Source: Rhizobium sp. AQ_MP
Lineage (GTDB): Bacteria; Pseudomonadota; Alphaproteobacteria; Rhizobiales; Rhizobiaceae
Length of the DNA: 64,000 bases
Assembly (NCBI RefSeq): GCF_014237835.1
Contig: NZ_JACJVI010000001.1
Span: 496,001-560,000, forward strand
Reading direction: 5' to 3'
Position numbers and translations under genes: made by a program. Below, one piece after another: positions 47,118 to 56,784 of the stretch (positions are counted from its first letter, which is position 1; each line of letters starts with the position of its first letter). The notes beneath the pieces were generated by a model. It was not told the DNA's origin. It saw only the letters and a list, made by a program, of their open reading frames with translations, and did no database searches.

Positions 47118-47225
47118 CGGCATCGTTAGTGCCATCCTCGCGCAAGCTTCGCCGTCTATCTCTCGCGAGCAGACTGCCGGAAGCATGGCTTTCCGGATGA
47201 CTTCTCATGAAGAGATGGATCGGAC

Positions 47226-49313
47226 ATGGCGCAACCACCTGCACTGGTAATTCCGAAGGTAGCACCGAACGGACGCGACATTGGATTTGCGTTCGGGATC
47301 GTGATGATCCTGTGCATCCTGTTCCTGCCGATACCACCGTTCCTCATCGATATCGGTCTGGCCTTCTCGATTGCACTCTCCGTGCTCATCCTGATGGTTG
47401 CCCTCTGGATCCAGCGCCCTCTCGACTTCTCGTCCTTCCCGACGATCTTGCTGATCGCAACGATGATCCGCCTGTCGCTCAACATTGCGACGACGCGCGT
47501 GATCCTGACCCATGGTCACGAAGGGCATGGAGCTGCTGGCGGAGTGATCGCGGGCTTTTCGAACCTGGTGATGGGCGGCGATTTCGTGATCGGTCTGATC
47601 GTCTTCCTGATCCTGATCACGGTCAACTTCATCGTCATCACCAAGGGTGCCACCCGTATCGCGGAAGTCGGCGCCCGCTTCACCCTCGATGCCATTCCCG
47701 GCAAGCAGATGTCGATCGACGCCGACCTCTCCGCCGGTATCATCGATGAGAAGGAAGCACAGCACAGACGCCGTGAACTGGAGCAGGAAAGCTCGTTCTT
47801 CGGTGCGATGGACGGTGCCTCCAAGTTCGTTCGCGGCGACGCCATCGCCGGTTTGATCATCACGGCGATCAACGTCTTCGGTGGCATCGTCATCGGCTAC
47901 TTCCGCCATGACATGGAGCTTGGTCAGGCCGCTGATGTCTTCGTCAAGCTTTCCGTTGGTGACGGTATTGTCTCCCAGGTTCCGGCCCTGATCGTTTCGC
48001 TTGCCGCAGGTCTTCTGGTTTCCCGTGGCGGGACGCCGGGTTCCACGGACAAGGCCGTTGTCGATCAGCTGAGCGGCTATCCCCGTGCCCTGTTTGTGTC
48101 TGCCGGTCTGATGGGCGCGCTCGCGCTCGTTCCCGGTCTGCCCTTCATCCCCTTCGTCGCTCTCGGTGGCCTGATGGCTTTCGGTGCTTGGTTCATTCCG
48201 CGCCAGCTTGAGGCCGAGAACCAGCTGAAGCGTGAGCAGGAGGAAAAGAAGGTCATTCAGAACAAGGAAGCCGAGAAGGACTCGGTCAAGTCTGTCCTGA
48301 AGACCTCGGAAATCGAACTCGCACTGGGCAAGCTCGTGTCGACCCGTCTTCTGGGCGCTCACCAGGAGCTCGCCTTCCGCGTCGGCAAGATGCGCAAGAA
48401 ATTCGCCAGCCAGTACGGTTTCGTCGTCCCCGAAATCAAGGTCACCGACGACATCGCCATTCCGGAAAAGGCCTACCAGATCCGTATTCACGGCACGACA
48501 GTCGCGTCGAACAACCTGCGTGTCGGCGAAGTTCTGGTGGTAACCGGTTCGGGTCGCAAGCCAAACGTACCGGGAGACGAGATCCGCGAACCCGCCTTCG
48601 GCATGCCGGCGGTATCGGTCCTCGAGACATTCACCGAAGAGCTGAAACGTGAAGGCTTCCACCCGATCGACAACGTGTCCGTCGTTCTCACCCACGTGAG
48701 CGAGGTGATCCGCAACAACCTGCCGCAGCTCTTGTCCTACAAGGACGTCAAGGTTCTGATCGATCGCCTCGATCCGGAATACAAGAAGCTCGCGGACGAA
48801 ATCTGCTCCTCACACATGTCTTACTCCGGCCTGCAGGCGGTCTTGAAGCTGCTCCTGGCGGAACGCGTCTCGATCCGCAACCTGCACCTCATCCTGGAAG
48901 CGGTCGCAGAACTTGCCCCGCATGTCCGCAAGACAGAGCAGATCGTTGAGCATGTGCGCGTCCGCATGGCCCAGCAGCTCTGTGGTGATCTGACCGACAA
49001 CGGCGTCCTGCGTGTTCTGCGTCTCGGATCCAAGTGGGACCTGGTCTTCCACCAGGCGCTTAAGCGCGATGCGAAAGGCGAAATCGTCGAGTTCGACATT
49101 GATCCGCGCAGCCTTGAGGAATTCTCCGAGCAGGCAAGCCACGTTATCCGTGAATTCATGGACCGAGGACTGCCCTTCGTTCTTGTCACATCGCCAGAAA
49201 CGCGGTCCTATGTGCGCATGATCATAGAACGACTCTTCGCCACCTTGCCGGTCCTGTCCCATGTGGAGCTCGCCAAGGGCATAGAGATCAAGATTTTGGG
49301 CTCCATTTCATGA
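47226..49313 (+). CDS. flhA: Flagellar export gate protein FlhA
   Basis: Main export-gate subunit of 695 residues. Eight membrane helices lie in the N-terminal half, with the FHIPEP-type region ([52 protein letters not shown]). The C-terminal cytoplasmic ring domain ends in EIKILGSIS. It overlaps fliR by 4 bases. Confidence 0.96.
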   Translation: MAQPPALVIPKVAPNGRDIGFAFGIVMILCILFLPIPPFLIDIGLAFSIALSVLILMVALWIQRPLDFSSFPTILLIATMIRLSLNIATTRVILTHGHEGHGAAGGVIAGFSNLVMGGDFVIGLIVFLILITVNFIVITKGATRIAEVGARFTLDAIPGKQMSIDADLSAGIIDEKEAQHRRRELEQESSFFGAMDGASKFVRGDAIAGLIITAINVFGGIVIGYFRHDMELGQAADVFVKLSVGDGIVSQVPALIVSLAAGLLVSRGGTPGSTDKAVVDQLSGYPRALFVSAGLMGALALVPGLPFIPFVALGGLMAFGAWFIPRQLEAENQLKREQEEKKVIQNKEAEKDSVKSVLKTSEIELALGKLVSTRLLGAHQELAFRVGKMRKKFASQYGFVVPEIKVTDDIAIPEKAYQIRIHGTTVASNNLRVGEVLVVTGSGRKPNVPGDEIREPAFGMPAVSVLETFTEELKREGFHPIDNVSVVLTHVSEVIRNNLPQLLSYKDVKVLIDRLDPEYKKLADEICSSHMSYSGLQAVLKLLLAERVSIRNLHLILEAVAELAPHVRKTEQIVEHVRVRMAQQLCGDLTDNGVLRVLRLGSKWDLVFHQALKRDAKGEIVEFDIDPRSLEEFSEQASHVIREFMDRGLPFVLVTSPETRSYVRMIIERLFATLPVLSHVELAKGIEIKILGSIS

Positions 49314-50059
49314 TTGCTGACCCGCAGGGGACTGTGCTCGTGCTGTTTGCGATCTTCTGTCGCATCGGCGCCTGCATCATGACACTGCCGGGTTTCTCGT
49401 CTGCCCGCATCTCCATGACGGTGCGCTTCTTCCTCGCCTTTGCCATCTCCATGGCCATGACGCCGGTGCTGTTCGACACGATCTATCCGCGCGTTCAGGG
49501 AGGCGGGTCGTCTCTGGTCGCCGTGATTGTCGGCGAGCTGCTGATCGGGATCATGTATGGTTTGGTGCCCCGGCTCTTCGTGCTTGGCCTGCAATTTGCC
49601 GGGTCGGCCATATCGATGGCCATCGGTTTGAACACGCCCGGCGCTTCCGATATTCTGGAAGACACGCCCGAAAACCAGATGACCAACCTGATCTCCTTCG
49701 GCGGTCTGCTGATCCTTTTCATGATGGATTTCCACCACGTGGTCTTCCGCGCCCTGGTGGATTCCTACGGCGTTATGCCCTTGGGTGGCATGCCCGACAG
49801 CCAGAAGATGCTGATCACCCTGACGGATACGCTGGCGCAGACCTTCATTCTGATGCTGCGTCTCGCAAGCCCGTTCCTGATCTTCGGGCTGATGTTCAAC
49901 GTCGCCGTAGGTCTGGTCAACAAGCTCGCGCCGCAGGTGCCGGTCTTCTACATCTCGACGCCCTATCTGCTGTTGGGCGGTCTGTTGCTGGTCTATTTCA
50001 CCATTTCAGCGATGGTCATGCAGTTCGCCCAGTATTTTCCGATGATCTTCAACTTCTGA
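49310..50059 (+). CDS. fliR: Flagellar export gate protein FliR
   Basis: 249-residue membrane protein with about six helices, part of the FliPQR pore. Blocks such as [40 protein letters not shown] and the last helix near [20 protein letters not shown] match the family. It directly precedes the FliJ-like gene. Confidence 0.95.
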   Translation: MIADPQGTVLVLFAIFCRIGACIMTLPGFSSARISMTVRFFLAFAISMAMTPVLFDTIYPRVQGGGSSLVAVIVGELLIGIMYGLVPRLFVLGLQFAGSAISMAIGLNTPGASDILEDTPENQMTNLISFGGLLILFMMDFHHVVFRALVDSYGVMPLGGMPDSQKMLITLTDTLAQTFILMLRLASPFLIFGLMFNVAVGLVNKLAPQVPVFYISTPYLLLGGLLLVYFTISAMVMQFAQYFPMIFNF

Positions 50060-50069
50060 GGAGGATGCC

Positions 50070-50480
50070 TTGGGGCCGCAGAAGAAATCCGACAAGCTGA
50101 AGCGTTTGGTGGCCGTCCAGCGCCACATGGAGCGAATGGCCGAGAGCGATCTGGGTATCACCGCCCAACGCATAGAAGAAAATGCGCGCTCCATGGAAAC
50201 GGTCATGGAGGCGATCGGCTCTCTCGATCCGCTGCACCGGCTCTTCGCGCAGAACTATGCCGACCGTTTCGACCGGCTCTCCAATACCGACAAGCAGCTC
50301 CATGGTCTCCAGCAGGTGCAGGAGATGAAGCTGATGCGCGAGCGCGCCAAGGGCGACCGCCTAGAGGAGAACATGAAGGAAGCCCGCGATCACGAGGAGC
50401 GCGAGCGCGATGACGACGCCATCTATGACCTGATCGACATCAAGTTCGCCACACCAGCCTCCAGCAAGCTTCAGGAGTGA
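50070..50480 (+). CDS. FliJ-like coiled-coil protein (candidate)
   Basis: A 136-residue, highly charged and almost fully helical protein starting 10 bases after fliR. The N-terminal SDKLKRLVAVQRHMERMAES and the following ALEE-like heptads, length near 140 and two-helix coiled-coil character fit FliJ, the export chaperone-escort that stimulates FliI/FlhA and has no other candidate here. The start is TTG 50070, with GAGGAGG 5 bases upstream. Similarity is structural rather than by strong motif, so the name is tentative. Confidence 0.55.
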   Translation: MGPQKKSDKLKRLVAVQRHMERMAESDLGITAQRIEENARSMETVMEAIGSLDPLHRLFAQNYADRFDRLSNTDKQLHGLQQVQEMKLMRERAKGDRLEENMKEARDHEERERDDDAIYDLIDIKFATPASSKLQE

Positions 50481-50513
50481 TAGTCCCCTCGAACCGAAAT
50501 CGAGGATGTCACC

Positions 50514-51074
50514 ATGGCCATTACTCCCCCGAGCGATCTGGTACTGGACGTGATCCGCGCCGCTGATCCGGCGCAAGTCGCAGCAGCCCAGGAACAGCTG
50601 AAAACCAACCGTGCCAGCTTCATGGCTACCAGTCTCGCCGAAAAGGGCGCCGGTTTCAGCGCCACCGTCGACATTCTGAATCGTACGGCCAATGCCGCCC
50701 GCATCGAAGCGACGGCGGAGAAGGTTGAAGAGGCCGGCAAGCCGTCGAAAGTCTATCGCGATTTCGAAGCCGTCTACCTGACGAATTTCGTCCAGAGCAT
50801 GTTGCCGGATGAGAGTGAGGAAGTCTACGGCAAGGGCAATGCGGGTGAGATGTGGAAGAGCATGATGGCCGAGCAGCTGGGGACGACGATCGCCGAATCC
50901 GGCGGCGTGGGTATTGCCCAGCAGATGTACGATCAGGCTCTTTCGCGTGTGCGCGGTGAAGATGGCGTCAACGCTGCCACCAACGAGGCCGACCGCGGGC
51001 TCGCCATGAGCTGGGTCACCGACCTCGAACGACGCACTCTTGGTGCCGCCAGCGACACTGATACCAAGAACTGA
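50514..51074 (+). CDS. flgJ: FlgJ-like rod-binding protein without muramidase domain
   Basis: A 186-residue protein whose residues about 80-150 form the FlgJ N-terminal rod-binding domain: YRDFEAVYLTNFVQSMLPDE, YGKGNAGEMWKSMMAEQLGT and ESGGVGIAQQMYDQA. It acts as the rod cap or scaffold. The enteric FlgJ glucosaminidase domain is absent; the separate transglycosylase at 40062 probably supplies that activity. Confidence 0.85.
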   Translation: MAITPPSDLVLDVIRAADPAQVAAAQEQLKTNRASFMATSLAEKGAGFSATVDILNRTANAARIEATAEKVEEAGKPSKVYRDFEAVYLTNFVQSMLPDESEEVYGKGNAGEMWKSMMAEQLGTTIAESGGVGIAQQMYDQALSRVRGEDGVNAATNEADRGLAMSWVTDLERRTLGAASDTDTKN

Positions 51075-51103
51075 TTGATTTTCTAAAGGCAGGGCAGAGT
51101 TTC

Positions 51104-51469
51104 ATGGAAGTTGTTTCGAGCGAATATCGTGTGAAGACGGTGTTGAGCCGCCTTGAGCGGATCATTGACAATGAGAATGAACGGATCGGCAAGGATCCCG
51201 AATTCGATTTCAAGGTCTCAAACGCGCACAAAAGCCGCTGCCTCTACGAACTGACAATGCTGTTCCGGGATACGGATCCGCGCGAATTCGCCGTAAACTA
51301 TGTGGAGCAGCTCCATGTTCTCAAGGAGAAGCTGGCCCTGAACGCTCGTCGCGTCGAGGCGCATTTGGCGGCCGTTCGCGCCGTTGCCGACATTCTGAAG
51401 AACGCGGTTCGCGACGCTGACGGCGACGGCACCTATTCCCAGGAACAGTTCCAGTTCAGCGAGTTCTGA
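51104..51469 (+). CDS. FlgN-like export chaperone (candidate)
   Basis: A 121-residue helical protein between flgJ and a FliL-like gene. Length, charged helices (LSRLERIIDNENERIGKD, LEKLALNARRVEAHLAAVRA read in parts) and a C-terminal Gly-Thr-Tyr turn (DADGDGTYSQEQF) resemble the FlgN chaperone of FlgK/FlgL, and rhizobia carry a FlgN-like gene at this place. The DADGDG segment also looks like an EF-hand loop but ends with Gln instead of Glu at position 12. Start ATG 51104; the stop shares one base with the next gene. Confidence 0.5.
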   Translation: MEVVSSEYRVKTVLSRLERIIDNENERIGKDPEFDFKVSNAHKSRCLYELTMLFRDTDPREFAVNYVEQLHVLKEKLALNARRVEAHLAAVRAVADILKNAVRDADGDGTYSQEQFQFSEF

Positions 51470-52008
51470 TGGGCAAGATCCTCGGAATCGGCCTCTGGGT
51501 CTGCATTGTCACGCTGGGGGCCGTCTACGGTTCGATTTACCTTGCGACAGCCCCTGCCGGTCCGAGCGAGGAAGAAAAGCAGCAGGCTGCACTTGAACTG
51601 ATACGCGGCGAGCCGATCACCATTCCTGTGATCGGGGGAGGCGACGTCACCGGATACTTTCTGACCCGGATCTCCTTCATGATGGACAAGGAGAAGGTCA
51701 AGGGGCAGGCACTTCCGACGACGGAATTGATGACCGATCAGTTGTTCACGCTGCTTGTGGGCAACAAAATGGTCGACATCGCCAATGTTTCCGCCTTCGA
51801 CGTCAACGGCTTTCGCGAAAAGATCAAGACCGAGATGAACGCGCGGTTGGGTGAAGGCATGGTTGCCCAGGTCTTGATCGAACAGCTCGACTATGTCTCG
51901 AAGGATGCCGCGCGCAAGGCCGCCGATGGTGGTTCCGAGCCGCTGGAGATGACAACCGTGGTCGAAGGCGAAAAGGTCGAGGAAAAACCGGCCTCGTCCG
52001 GACACTGA
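51469..52008 (+). CDS. Second FliL-like single-span membrane protein
   Basis: A 179-residue protein with a membrane segment at about 4-26 (ILGIGLWVCIVTLGAVYGSI) and a periplasmic domain that follows the FliL pattern: a strand (GYFLTRISFMMDKEKV), a helix ending in LMTDQLFTLLVGNK, and AFDVNGFREKIKTEMNARLG followed by VAQVLIEQLDYVSKD. The canonical fliL is at 28951. A motor- or stator-associated role is inferred from fold and position. One-base overlap (TGATG) with the FlgN-like gene implies coupling. Confidence 0.6.
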   Translation: MGKILGIGLWVCIVTLGAVYGSIYLATAPAGPSEEEKQQAALELIRGEPITIPVIGGGDVTGYFLTRISFMMDKEKVKGQALPTTELMTDQLFTLLVGNKMVDIANVSAFDVNGFREKIKTEMNARLGEGMVAQVLIEQLDYVSKDAARKAADGGSEPLEMTTVVEGEKVEEKPASSGH

Positions 52009-52088
52009 GATCTCTTATCGGACATGGTAACCAAAGCCTTGTCCTGAAGGCGCTACTTTTCGGACCACGCTTTACTGGAATTTTAGCT

Positions 52089-52952
52089 GTGACTGATAGG
52101 TTTCGGGCATCGACCCTCGGGACCCGCTTCATGCCAGCATCGCCTTCTTCAGCATTCAGAGCCGCGGACCACGATGAGCGCAGGGCCGGGCGAAGCGCAG
52201 TCCCCGTTCTGCCGATCCTTGACCTGCCCGTCCACGACATGGGTTGGAAGCCGGCGCTCGATTTGCTTGAGGAAAAGCTGGTTGCGGGCCAGGGCCTGAC
52301 CCACATAGCGTTTCTCAATGCGCATAATGCCAATGTCATGATGCGCGACCGCCACTATCGTGACGTTCTTGCGCGTTGCTTGATCCTGCCGGATGGAATC
52401 GGTGTCGATATCGCAGCGAAATTTCTGCATGGGGGCCGCTTCACGGCCAATTTGAACGGCACCGACTTCGTCCCGGCCGCTCTGAGCTTCATCACCAAGC
52501 CCCTTCGTGTCGGCTTGCTCGGAGCCTCGTCCGACGTGCTGCGCGATGCGGCTGTCAACTTCCGGAAACATACGCCCTGGCATGAATTCGTCGAGATCTC
52601 GGACGGCTACTTCGATCGTGCCGATCCGGGCTTGATCCTCAAGCGCATTGAGAATGCGCGCATCGACCTTCTCCTGGTCGCGATGGGCACGCCGCTTCAG
52701 GAGAAATGGGTAGACAAGCACCTGACTGCGGATCACGCTAGGGTGGTGATCAGTGTCGGCGCCCTGCTTGATTTCGTTTCGGGCCGCATCAGGCGCGCCC
52801 CTCCATGGATCAGACATCTGCGATCCGAATGGCTGTTCCGACTGTGGCTGGAGCCCTCGCGGCTTTGGCGACGCTACGTTCTCGGAATCCCCGTCTTCCT
52901 GGCACATGTGCTCCGCCACCGTCTGCGTCAGTCAAACGCCCCTGCCACTTGA
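52089..52952 (+). CDS. WecG/TagA/CpsF-family glycosyltransferase (GT26)
   Basis: Transfers a sugar, in the family usually UDP-ManNAc(A), to a lipid-linked acceptor during surface polysaccharide synthesis. Recognised blocks: HIAFLNAHNANVMMRDRHYR, LPDGIGVDIAAKF, NLNGTDFVPAAL, LLVAMGTPLQEKWVDKHL and GALLDFVSGRIRRAPPWIRH; the C-terminus is membrane-associating (basic and aromatic). The start is uncertain: GTG 52089 gives 287 residues without a clear ribosome-binding site, and ATG 52131 is an alternative. It lies between the flagellar cluster and folD; a link to flagella is not shown. Confidence 0.82.
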   Translation: MTDRFRASTLGTRFMPASPSSAFRAADHDERRAGRSAVPVLPILDLPVHDMGWKPALDLLEEKLVAGQGLTHIAFLNAHNANVMMRDRHYRDVLARCLILPDGIGVDIAAKFLHGGRFTANLNGTDFVPAALSFITKPLRVGLLGASSDVLRDAAVNFRKHTPWHEFVEISDGYFDRADPGLILKRIENARIDLLLVAMGTPLQEKWVDKHLTADHARVVISVGALLDFVSGRIRRAPPWIRHLRSEWLFRLWLEPSRLWRRYVLGIPVFLAHVLRHRLRQSNAPAT

Positions 52953-53076
52953 AGCCAGCCCTTTGAAATCCTGCCTTGCAATATGCCGCAATTTGACAGC
53001 ATAGGACGGCAACAGGCAAATGGCGCCGCGCTATAGGCGCTAGCTTGCTGCCAGTTGAAGACGGGGATTGAGCACA

Positions 53077-53976
53077 GTGACCACGGTAATCGATGGAAAG
53101 GCAGCCGCTGCTTCGGTGATCGAAGCGGTAACCTCAGCAGCAACGACGCTTGAGACATCCGGCCACCGCAAGCCTGGTCTCGCAGTCGTCATCGTCGGAG
53201 ACGATCCGGCGAGCCATGCCTATGTCGGCGCGAAAAGCCGCATGGCCAAGCAGTGTGGGTTCAATTCCATTCAGCATACCCTGCCCGAAGAGACCTCGCA
53301 GGAAGAACTGATGGCGCTCGTCGCGTCCTTGAATTCTGATCCTGAAGTTGATGGCATTCTCGTCCAGCTCCCGCTTCCCAAACATCTCGACAGCGAGCCG
53401 GTCATCCAGTCGATCCTGCCGGAAAAGGATGTCGACGGTCTGCACATCGTCAATGCCGGCAAGCTGGCGACCGGTGATCTGAAGACGGGTCTTCTCTCCT
53501 GCACGCCGGCCGGTGCCATGATCCTGGTCCGCCAGATCCACGGCAACGACCTGTCTGGCCTGAATGCACTCGTCATCGGCCGCTCCAATCTCTTCGGCAA
53601 GCCGATGGCGCAGCTCCTGCTCAATGCCAACGCGACCGTCACGATCGGCCATTCTCGCAGCCGCGACCTGCCGGAGCTCGCCCGTCAGGCGGATATCCTG
53701 GTTGCCGCTGTCGGTCGTGCGGAAATGGTCAAGGCCGATTGGCTGAAGCCGGGCGCCACGGTCATTGATGTCGGCATCAACCGCGTGGCAGCGCCCGAAA
53801 AGGGCGAGGGCAAGTTCAAGCTCGTCGGCGATGTCGCCTTCGCCGAGTGCAAGCCAGTTGCCAAGGCCATTTCTCCGGTTCCGGGCGGCGTCGGTCCGAT
53901 GACGATCGCCATGTTGATGGCCAACACGGTCATTGCCGCGCATCGCCGCGCGGGGCTGGCTGCACCGCGCTTCTGA
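53077..53976 (+). CDS. folD: Methylenetetrahydrofolate dehydrogenase/cyclohydrolase FolD
   Basis: Bifunctional folate enzyme interconverting 5,10-methylene-, methenyl- and 10-formyl-tetrahydrofolate. Motifs: catalytic [13 protein letters not shown] (Lys), [25 protein letters not shown]-binding [17 protein letters not shown] and the C-terminal [18 protein letters not shown] 53077 ([15 protein letters not shown]) is chosen, with GGGGA 9 bases upstream; a TTG at 53068 has no space for a ribosome-binding site. It converges on aglR, 24 bases away. Confidence 0.95.
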   Translation: MTTVIDGKAAAASVIEAVTSAATTLETSGHRKPGLAVVIVGDDPASHAYVGAKSRMAKQCGFNSIQHTLPEETSQEELMALVASLNSDPEVDGILVQLPLPKHLDSEPVIQSILPEKDVDGLHIVNAGKLATGDLKTGLLSCTPAGAMILVRQIHGNDLSGLNALVIGRSNLFGKPMAQLLLNANATVTIGHSRSRDLPELARQADILVAAVGRAEMVKADWLKPGATVIDVGINRVAAPEKGEGKFKLVGDVAFAECKPVAKAISPVPGGVGPMTIAMLMANTVIAAHRRAGLAAPRF

Positions 53977-54000
53977 TGGCCACCGCCGCGAGGAGCCGGT

Positions 54001-55026
54001 TCAGGCGGGTGCCGGTCCCGTGGATGCCCTGACGACCAGTTCCACCTTCCAGAGTTCCTGGTCCGGCGGCGCCGGTTCGCTCTGGTTGATCATCGCGATC
54101 AGCCGCTCGCCGATGCGCTTGCCGGCAGCCCGCAGGGAAGAGCGTGTGGTTGTCAGAGGCGTGGAAAAGTTCTCGGGCTTCAGAAGTGGAAGCTCGTCGT
54201 CATGGGCAATCAGCGAGATGTCCACGCCAAGCTTCAGGTCAAGCTCGTTCATGGCTCTGACGGCACCAAGCGCAAGCACCGTACTGGCGCAGAGTACGGC
54301 CGTCGGTCGCTCGGGGCCGGCAAGGATCTCCTTCATGCCTCGATAGCCTTGCTCGTCTCCCATGAAGCTGTGCCTGGTGTGGCGTGGGTCGAGCAACAGG
54401 CCCTTTTCGGCCAGCGCCTTTTCGGTCCCAAGCCGCCGCCGATGCGCGAAGTCCAGGTCGGCCTGACCGTTGAGCAATGCGATGCGCTTGTGCCCGAGTT
54501 GTAGCAGGAAGCGCGTGGCATCGAAGAAGGCGCCCTCGTTGTCGACATCCAGGAAAGGGTAGTCGAGGTCGATCCCGAAGGAGCGGCCATGGACGATGAA
54601 GGGCAGCGAAAGCGATTTTGCCATCGCGATCCGTGGGTCCTTTTCCCGTACATAAGCGAGGTAGTAACCGTCGACACTACCGCTTGCGACCAGCCATCGA
54701 ATGGCCTGTTCCTCGTCCTCGGCTTTTGAAGGCATGATGACGAAGTGGAAATCCTGGGCGATCGAGGCCTCGGCAAGCCCGCTCTGGAATTCGGCGAAAT
54801 GCATGTCCGAGCTGTGGTCGGGCGAGATCGGCATGATCAGGCCGATCGATCCGGCCTTGCCGGTTGCCAGACGTTGCGCGGCACGGTTCGGCCGGTAGCC
54901 GGTCTCCTTGGCGGCCTTCTGAACCCTGAGCCGCGTCTCCTCGTTGACCTCGGGATAACCGTTCAGCGCGCGGCTGATGGTCGTCTGCGACAGACCGAGC
55001 ATCTTTGATAATTCTTTCAGATTCAC
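54001..55026 (-). CDS. aglR: LacI-family repressor of the alpha-glucoside locus, AglR
   Basis: A 341-residue repressor. The N-terminal helix-turn-helix and hinge (LKELSKMLGLSQTTISRALN, ETGYRPNRAAQRLATGK) precede the periplasmic-binding-like sugar domain. It is divergent from aglEFGAK. Two CAAAGCGCTT(T/C)G sites in the intergenic region are probable operators, so it likely represses both itself and aglE until an alpha-glucoside is present. Confidence 0.9.
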   Translation of the reverse strand: MNLKELSKMLGLSQTTISRALNGYPEVNEETRLRVQKAAKETGYRPNRAAQRLATGKAGSIGLIMPISPDHSSDMHFAEFQSGLAEASIAQDFHFVIMPSKAEDEEQAIRWLVASGSVDGYYLAYVREKDPRIAMAKSLSLPFIVHGRSFGIDLDYPFLDVDNEGAFFDATRFLLQLGHKRIALLNGQADLDFAHRRRLGTEKALAEKGLLLDPRHTRHSFMGDEQGYRGMKEILAGPERPTAVLCASTVLALGAVRAMNELDLKLGVDISLIAHDDELPLLKPENFSTPLTTTRSSLRAAGKRIGERLIAMINQSEPAPPDQELWKVELVVRASTGPAPA

Positions 55027-55073
55027 CGCGGATTTCCTCTCCTCACCCGGCCGGAGACCTCCCCGCCAACGAC

Positions 55074-55085
55074 CAAAGCGCTTCG
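55074..55085. promoter_or_regulatory. Operator-like palindrome near aglR
   Basis: CAAAGCGCTTCG, a near-perfect LacI-family palindrome with one deviation in the last but one base, lies 48 bases before the aglR start. It fits autoregulation by AglR. Confidence 0.65.
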
Positions 55086-55234
55086 AATATGCAGCAGACC
55101 GGCGCTCGGCGACAAGTGGAATCTGACCGCTGAAGAGGCATTTGCTCAGCTTTGGGCCTGCCGTTGCAACGAAATGCAGCAGACGCAGAAAAGACCTTGA
55201 CTCGGGATGGAACCCAATGTGATGAAATAGGGGC

Positions 55235-55246
55235 CAAAGCGCTTTG
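55235..55246. promoter_or_regulatory. Operator-like palindrome before aglE
   Basis: CAAAGCGCTTTG is a perfect 12-base palindrome of the LacI-family AAAGCGCTTT type, 58 bases before the aglE start. Its centre is 161 bases from that of the site near aglR, close to a whole number (about 15) of helical turns, so looping is possible. Confidence 0.7.
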
Positions 55247-55303
55247 AGGAAAACGCGCTGACCAAGGACGATTGGCCGTCCGATGTGATGGGAGGTAAAT
55301 CAC

Positions 55304-56662
55304 ATGAAGAAAATGTTTTTGATGACCGTGGCCGCTGCCGCGCTTGTGGCTGGCTCGGTTGGCGCGCAGGAATTGAAGTTTGCTCCGGGTGAGGATGCAA
55401 AGTTCAGCTGGTCGACCTTCGAAGACTTCAAGAAGGCGCACGGCGACCTCAAGGGTCAGACCCTGAAGATCTTCGGACCGTGGCGCGGCGACGACCAGGT
55501 TCTGGTCGAATCCATGCTTGCCTACTTCGAGAATGCCACCGGCATCGACGTGAACTACTCGTCCTCGGAAAACTACGAACAGCAGATCGTCATCGACACC
55601 CAGGCCGGCAGCCCGCCGGACATCGCAGTCCTGCCGCAGCCGGGTCTGCTCGCCGACCTCGCTTCCAAGGGTTTCCTCGTTCCGCTCGGCGCTGAATCGG
55701 CTGACTGGATGAAGACCAATTATGCTGCAGGCGATAGCTGGGTCAGCCTTGGCACGTACAAGGACAAGGACGGCGCCGAACAGTTCTTTGCCTTCCCCTA
55801 CAAGGCCGACCTGAAGTCGCTGGTCTGGTATTCGCCGGAAAACTTTGAAGACGCCGGCTATGAAGTCCCCAAGACCATGGAAGAGCTGAAGGCTCTGACC
55901 GAGAAGATCGTCGCTGACGGCGGTACGCCGTGGTGCATCGGCCTTGGTTCGGGTGGTGCAACCGGCTGGCCGGCCACCGACTGGGTCGAGGACATGATGC
56001 TGCGCACGCAGGCTCCCGACGTCTACGACAAGTGGGTCACCAACGAGATCAAGTTCAACGATCCGGCCGTCGTCGGCGCGATCGAAGAGTTCGGCTGGTT
56101 CGCCCGCAACGACAAGTTCGTCGATGGCGGCTCCAAGGCCGTAGCCTCGACCGACTTCCGCGACAGCCCGAAGGGTCTGTTCTCCTCGCCGCCGAAGTGC
56201 TTCATGCACCGCCAGGCATCGTTCATCCCGTCCTTCTTCCCGGAAGGCACTGAGCTGGGCGTGGATGCCGACTTCTTCTACTTCCCGGCCTATGCCGAGA
56301 AGGACCTGGGCACCCCTGTTCTCGGCGCCGGCACCCTGGTCTCGATTACCAAGGACACGCCTGCCGCCCGAGCCTTCATCGAATGGCTGAAGACCCCGAT
56401 CGCCCATGAAGTCTGGATGGCACAGTCGGGCTTCCTGACACCGTTCAAGTCTGCCAAGCCGGAAACCTATGCCAACGATGCACTGCGCAAGCAGGGCGAG
56501 ATCCTGACGAATGCGACCACCTTCCGCTTCGATGGCTCCGACCTGATGCCGGGCAAGATCGGCGCTGGTGCATTCTGGACGGGTATGGTTGACTATTCCG
56601 GTGGCAAGGCTGCGGCTGACGTCGCCGGCGACATCCAGAAGGCTTGGGACGGCTTGAAGTAA
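55304..56662 (+). CDS. aglE: Alpha-glucoside ABC transporter substrate-binding protein AglE
   Basis: Periplasmic binding protein of 452 residues for alpha-glucosides such as sucrose, maltose and trehalose. A signal peptide (MKKMFLMTVAAAALVAGSVG, cut after GAQ) precedes the mature protein with LKIFGPWRGDDQVLVESMLA and the family 1 extracellular solute-binding fold (DIAVLPQPGLLADLASKGFL). GGGAGG lies about 9 bases upstream. First gene of the agl operon, with operator at 55235. Confidence 0.94.
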   Translation: MKKMFLMTVAAAALVAGSVGAQELKFAPGEDAKFSWSTFEDFKKAHGDLKGQTLKIFGPWRGDDQVLVESMLAYFENATGIDVNYSSSENYEQQIVIDTQAGSPPDIAVLPQPGLLADLASKGFLVPLGAESADWMKTNYAAGDSWVSLGTYKDKDGAEQFFAFPYKADLKSLVWYSPENFEDAGYEVPKTMEELKALTEKIVADGGTPWCIGLGSGGATGWPATDWVEDMMLRTQAPDVYDKWVTNEIKFNDPAVVGAIEEFGWFARNDKFVDGGSKAVASTDFRDSPKGLFSSPPKCFMHRQASFIPSFFPEGTELGVDADFFYFPAYAEKDLGTPVLGAGTLVSITKDTPAARAFIEWLKTPIAHEVWMAQSGFLTPFKSAKPETYANDALRKQGEILTNATTFRFDGSDLMPGKIGAGAFWTGMVDYSGGKAAADVAGDIQKAWDGLK

Positions 56663-56784
56663 GCTTTTCCCGAAATGCATGACGGGCCGCATTCAACAGG
56701 ATGCGGCCCGGACGTCGATGAAGAAGAAAAAATGCATCCGGCGCTTTCCAGTGATCCGGAGCAATCGACAGGGAGGGGACGTCT

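Noticed and set aside
47205..48695. 496-residue minus-strand frame opposite flhA
   Set aside because: Low-complexity Asp/Glu/Arg-rich shadow of flhA, which is unambiguous.
55043..56692. 549-residue minus-strand frame opposite aglE
   Set aside because: It covers aglE and the agl control region with its operators; no recognisable domain.
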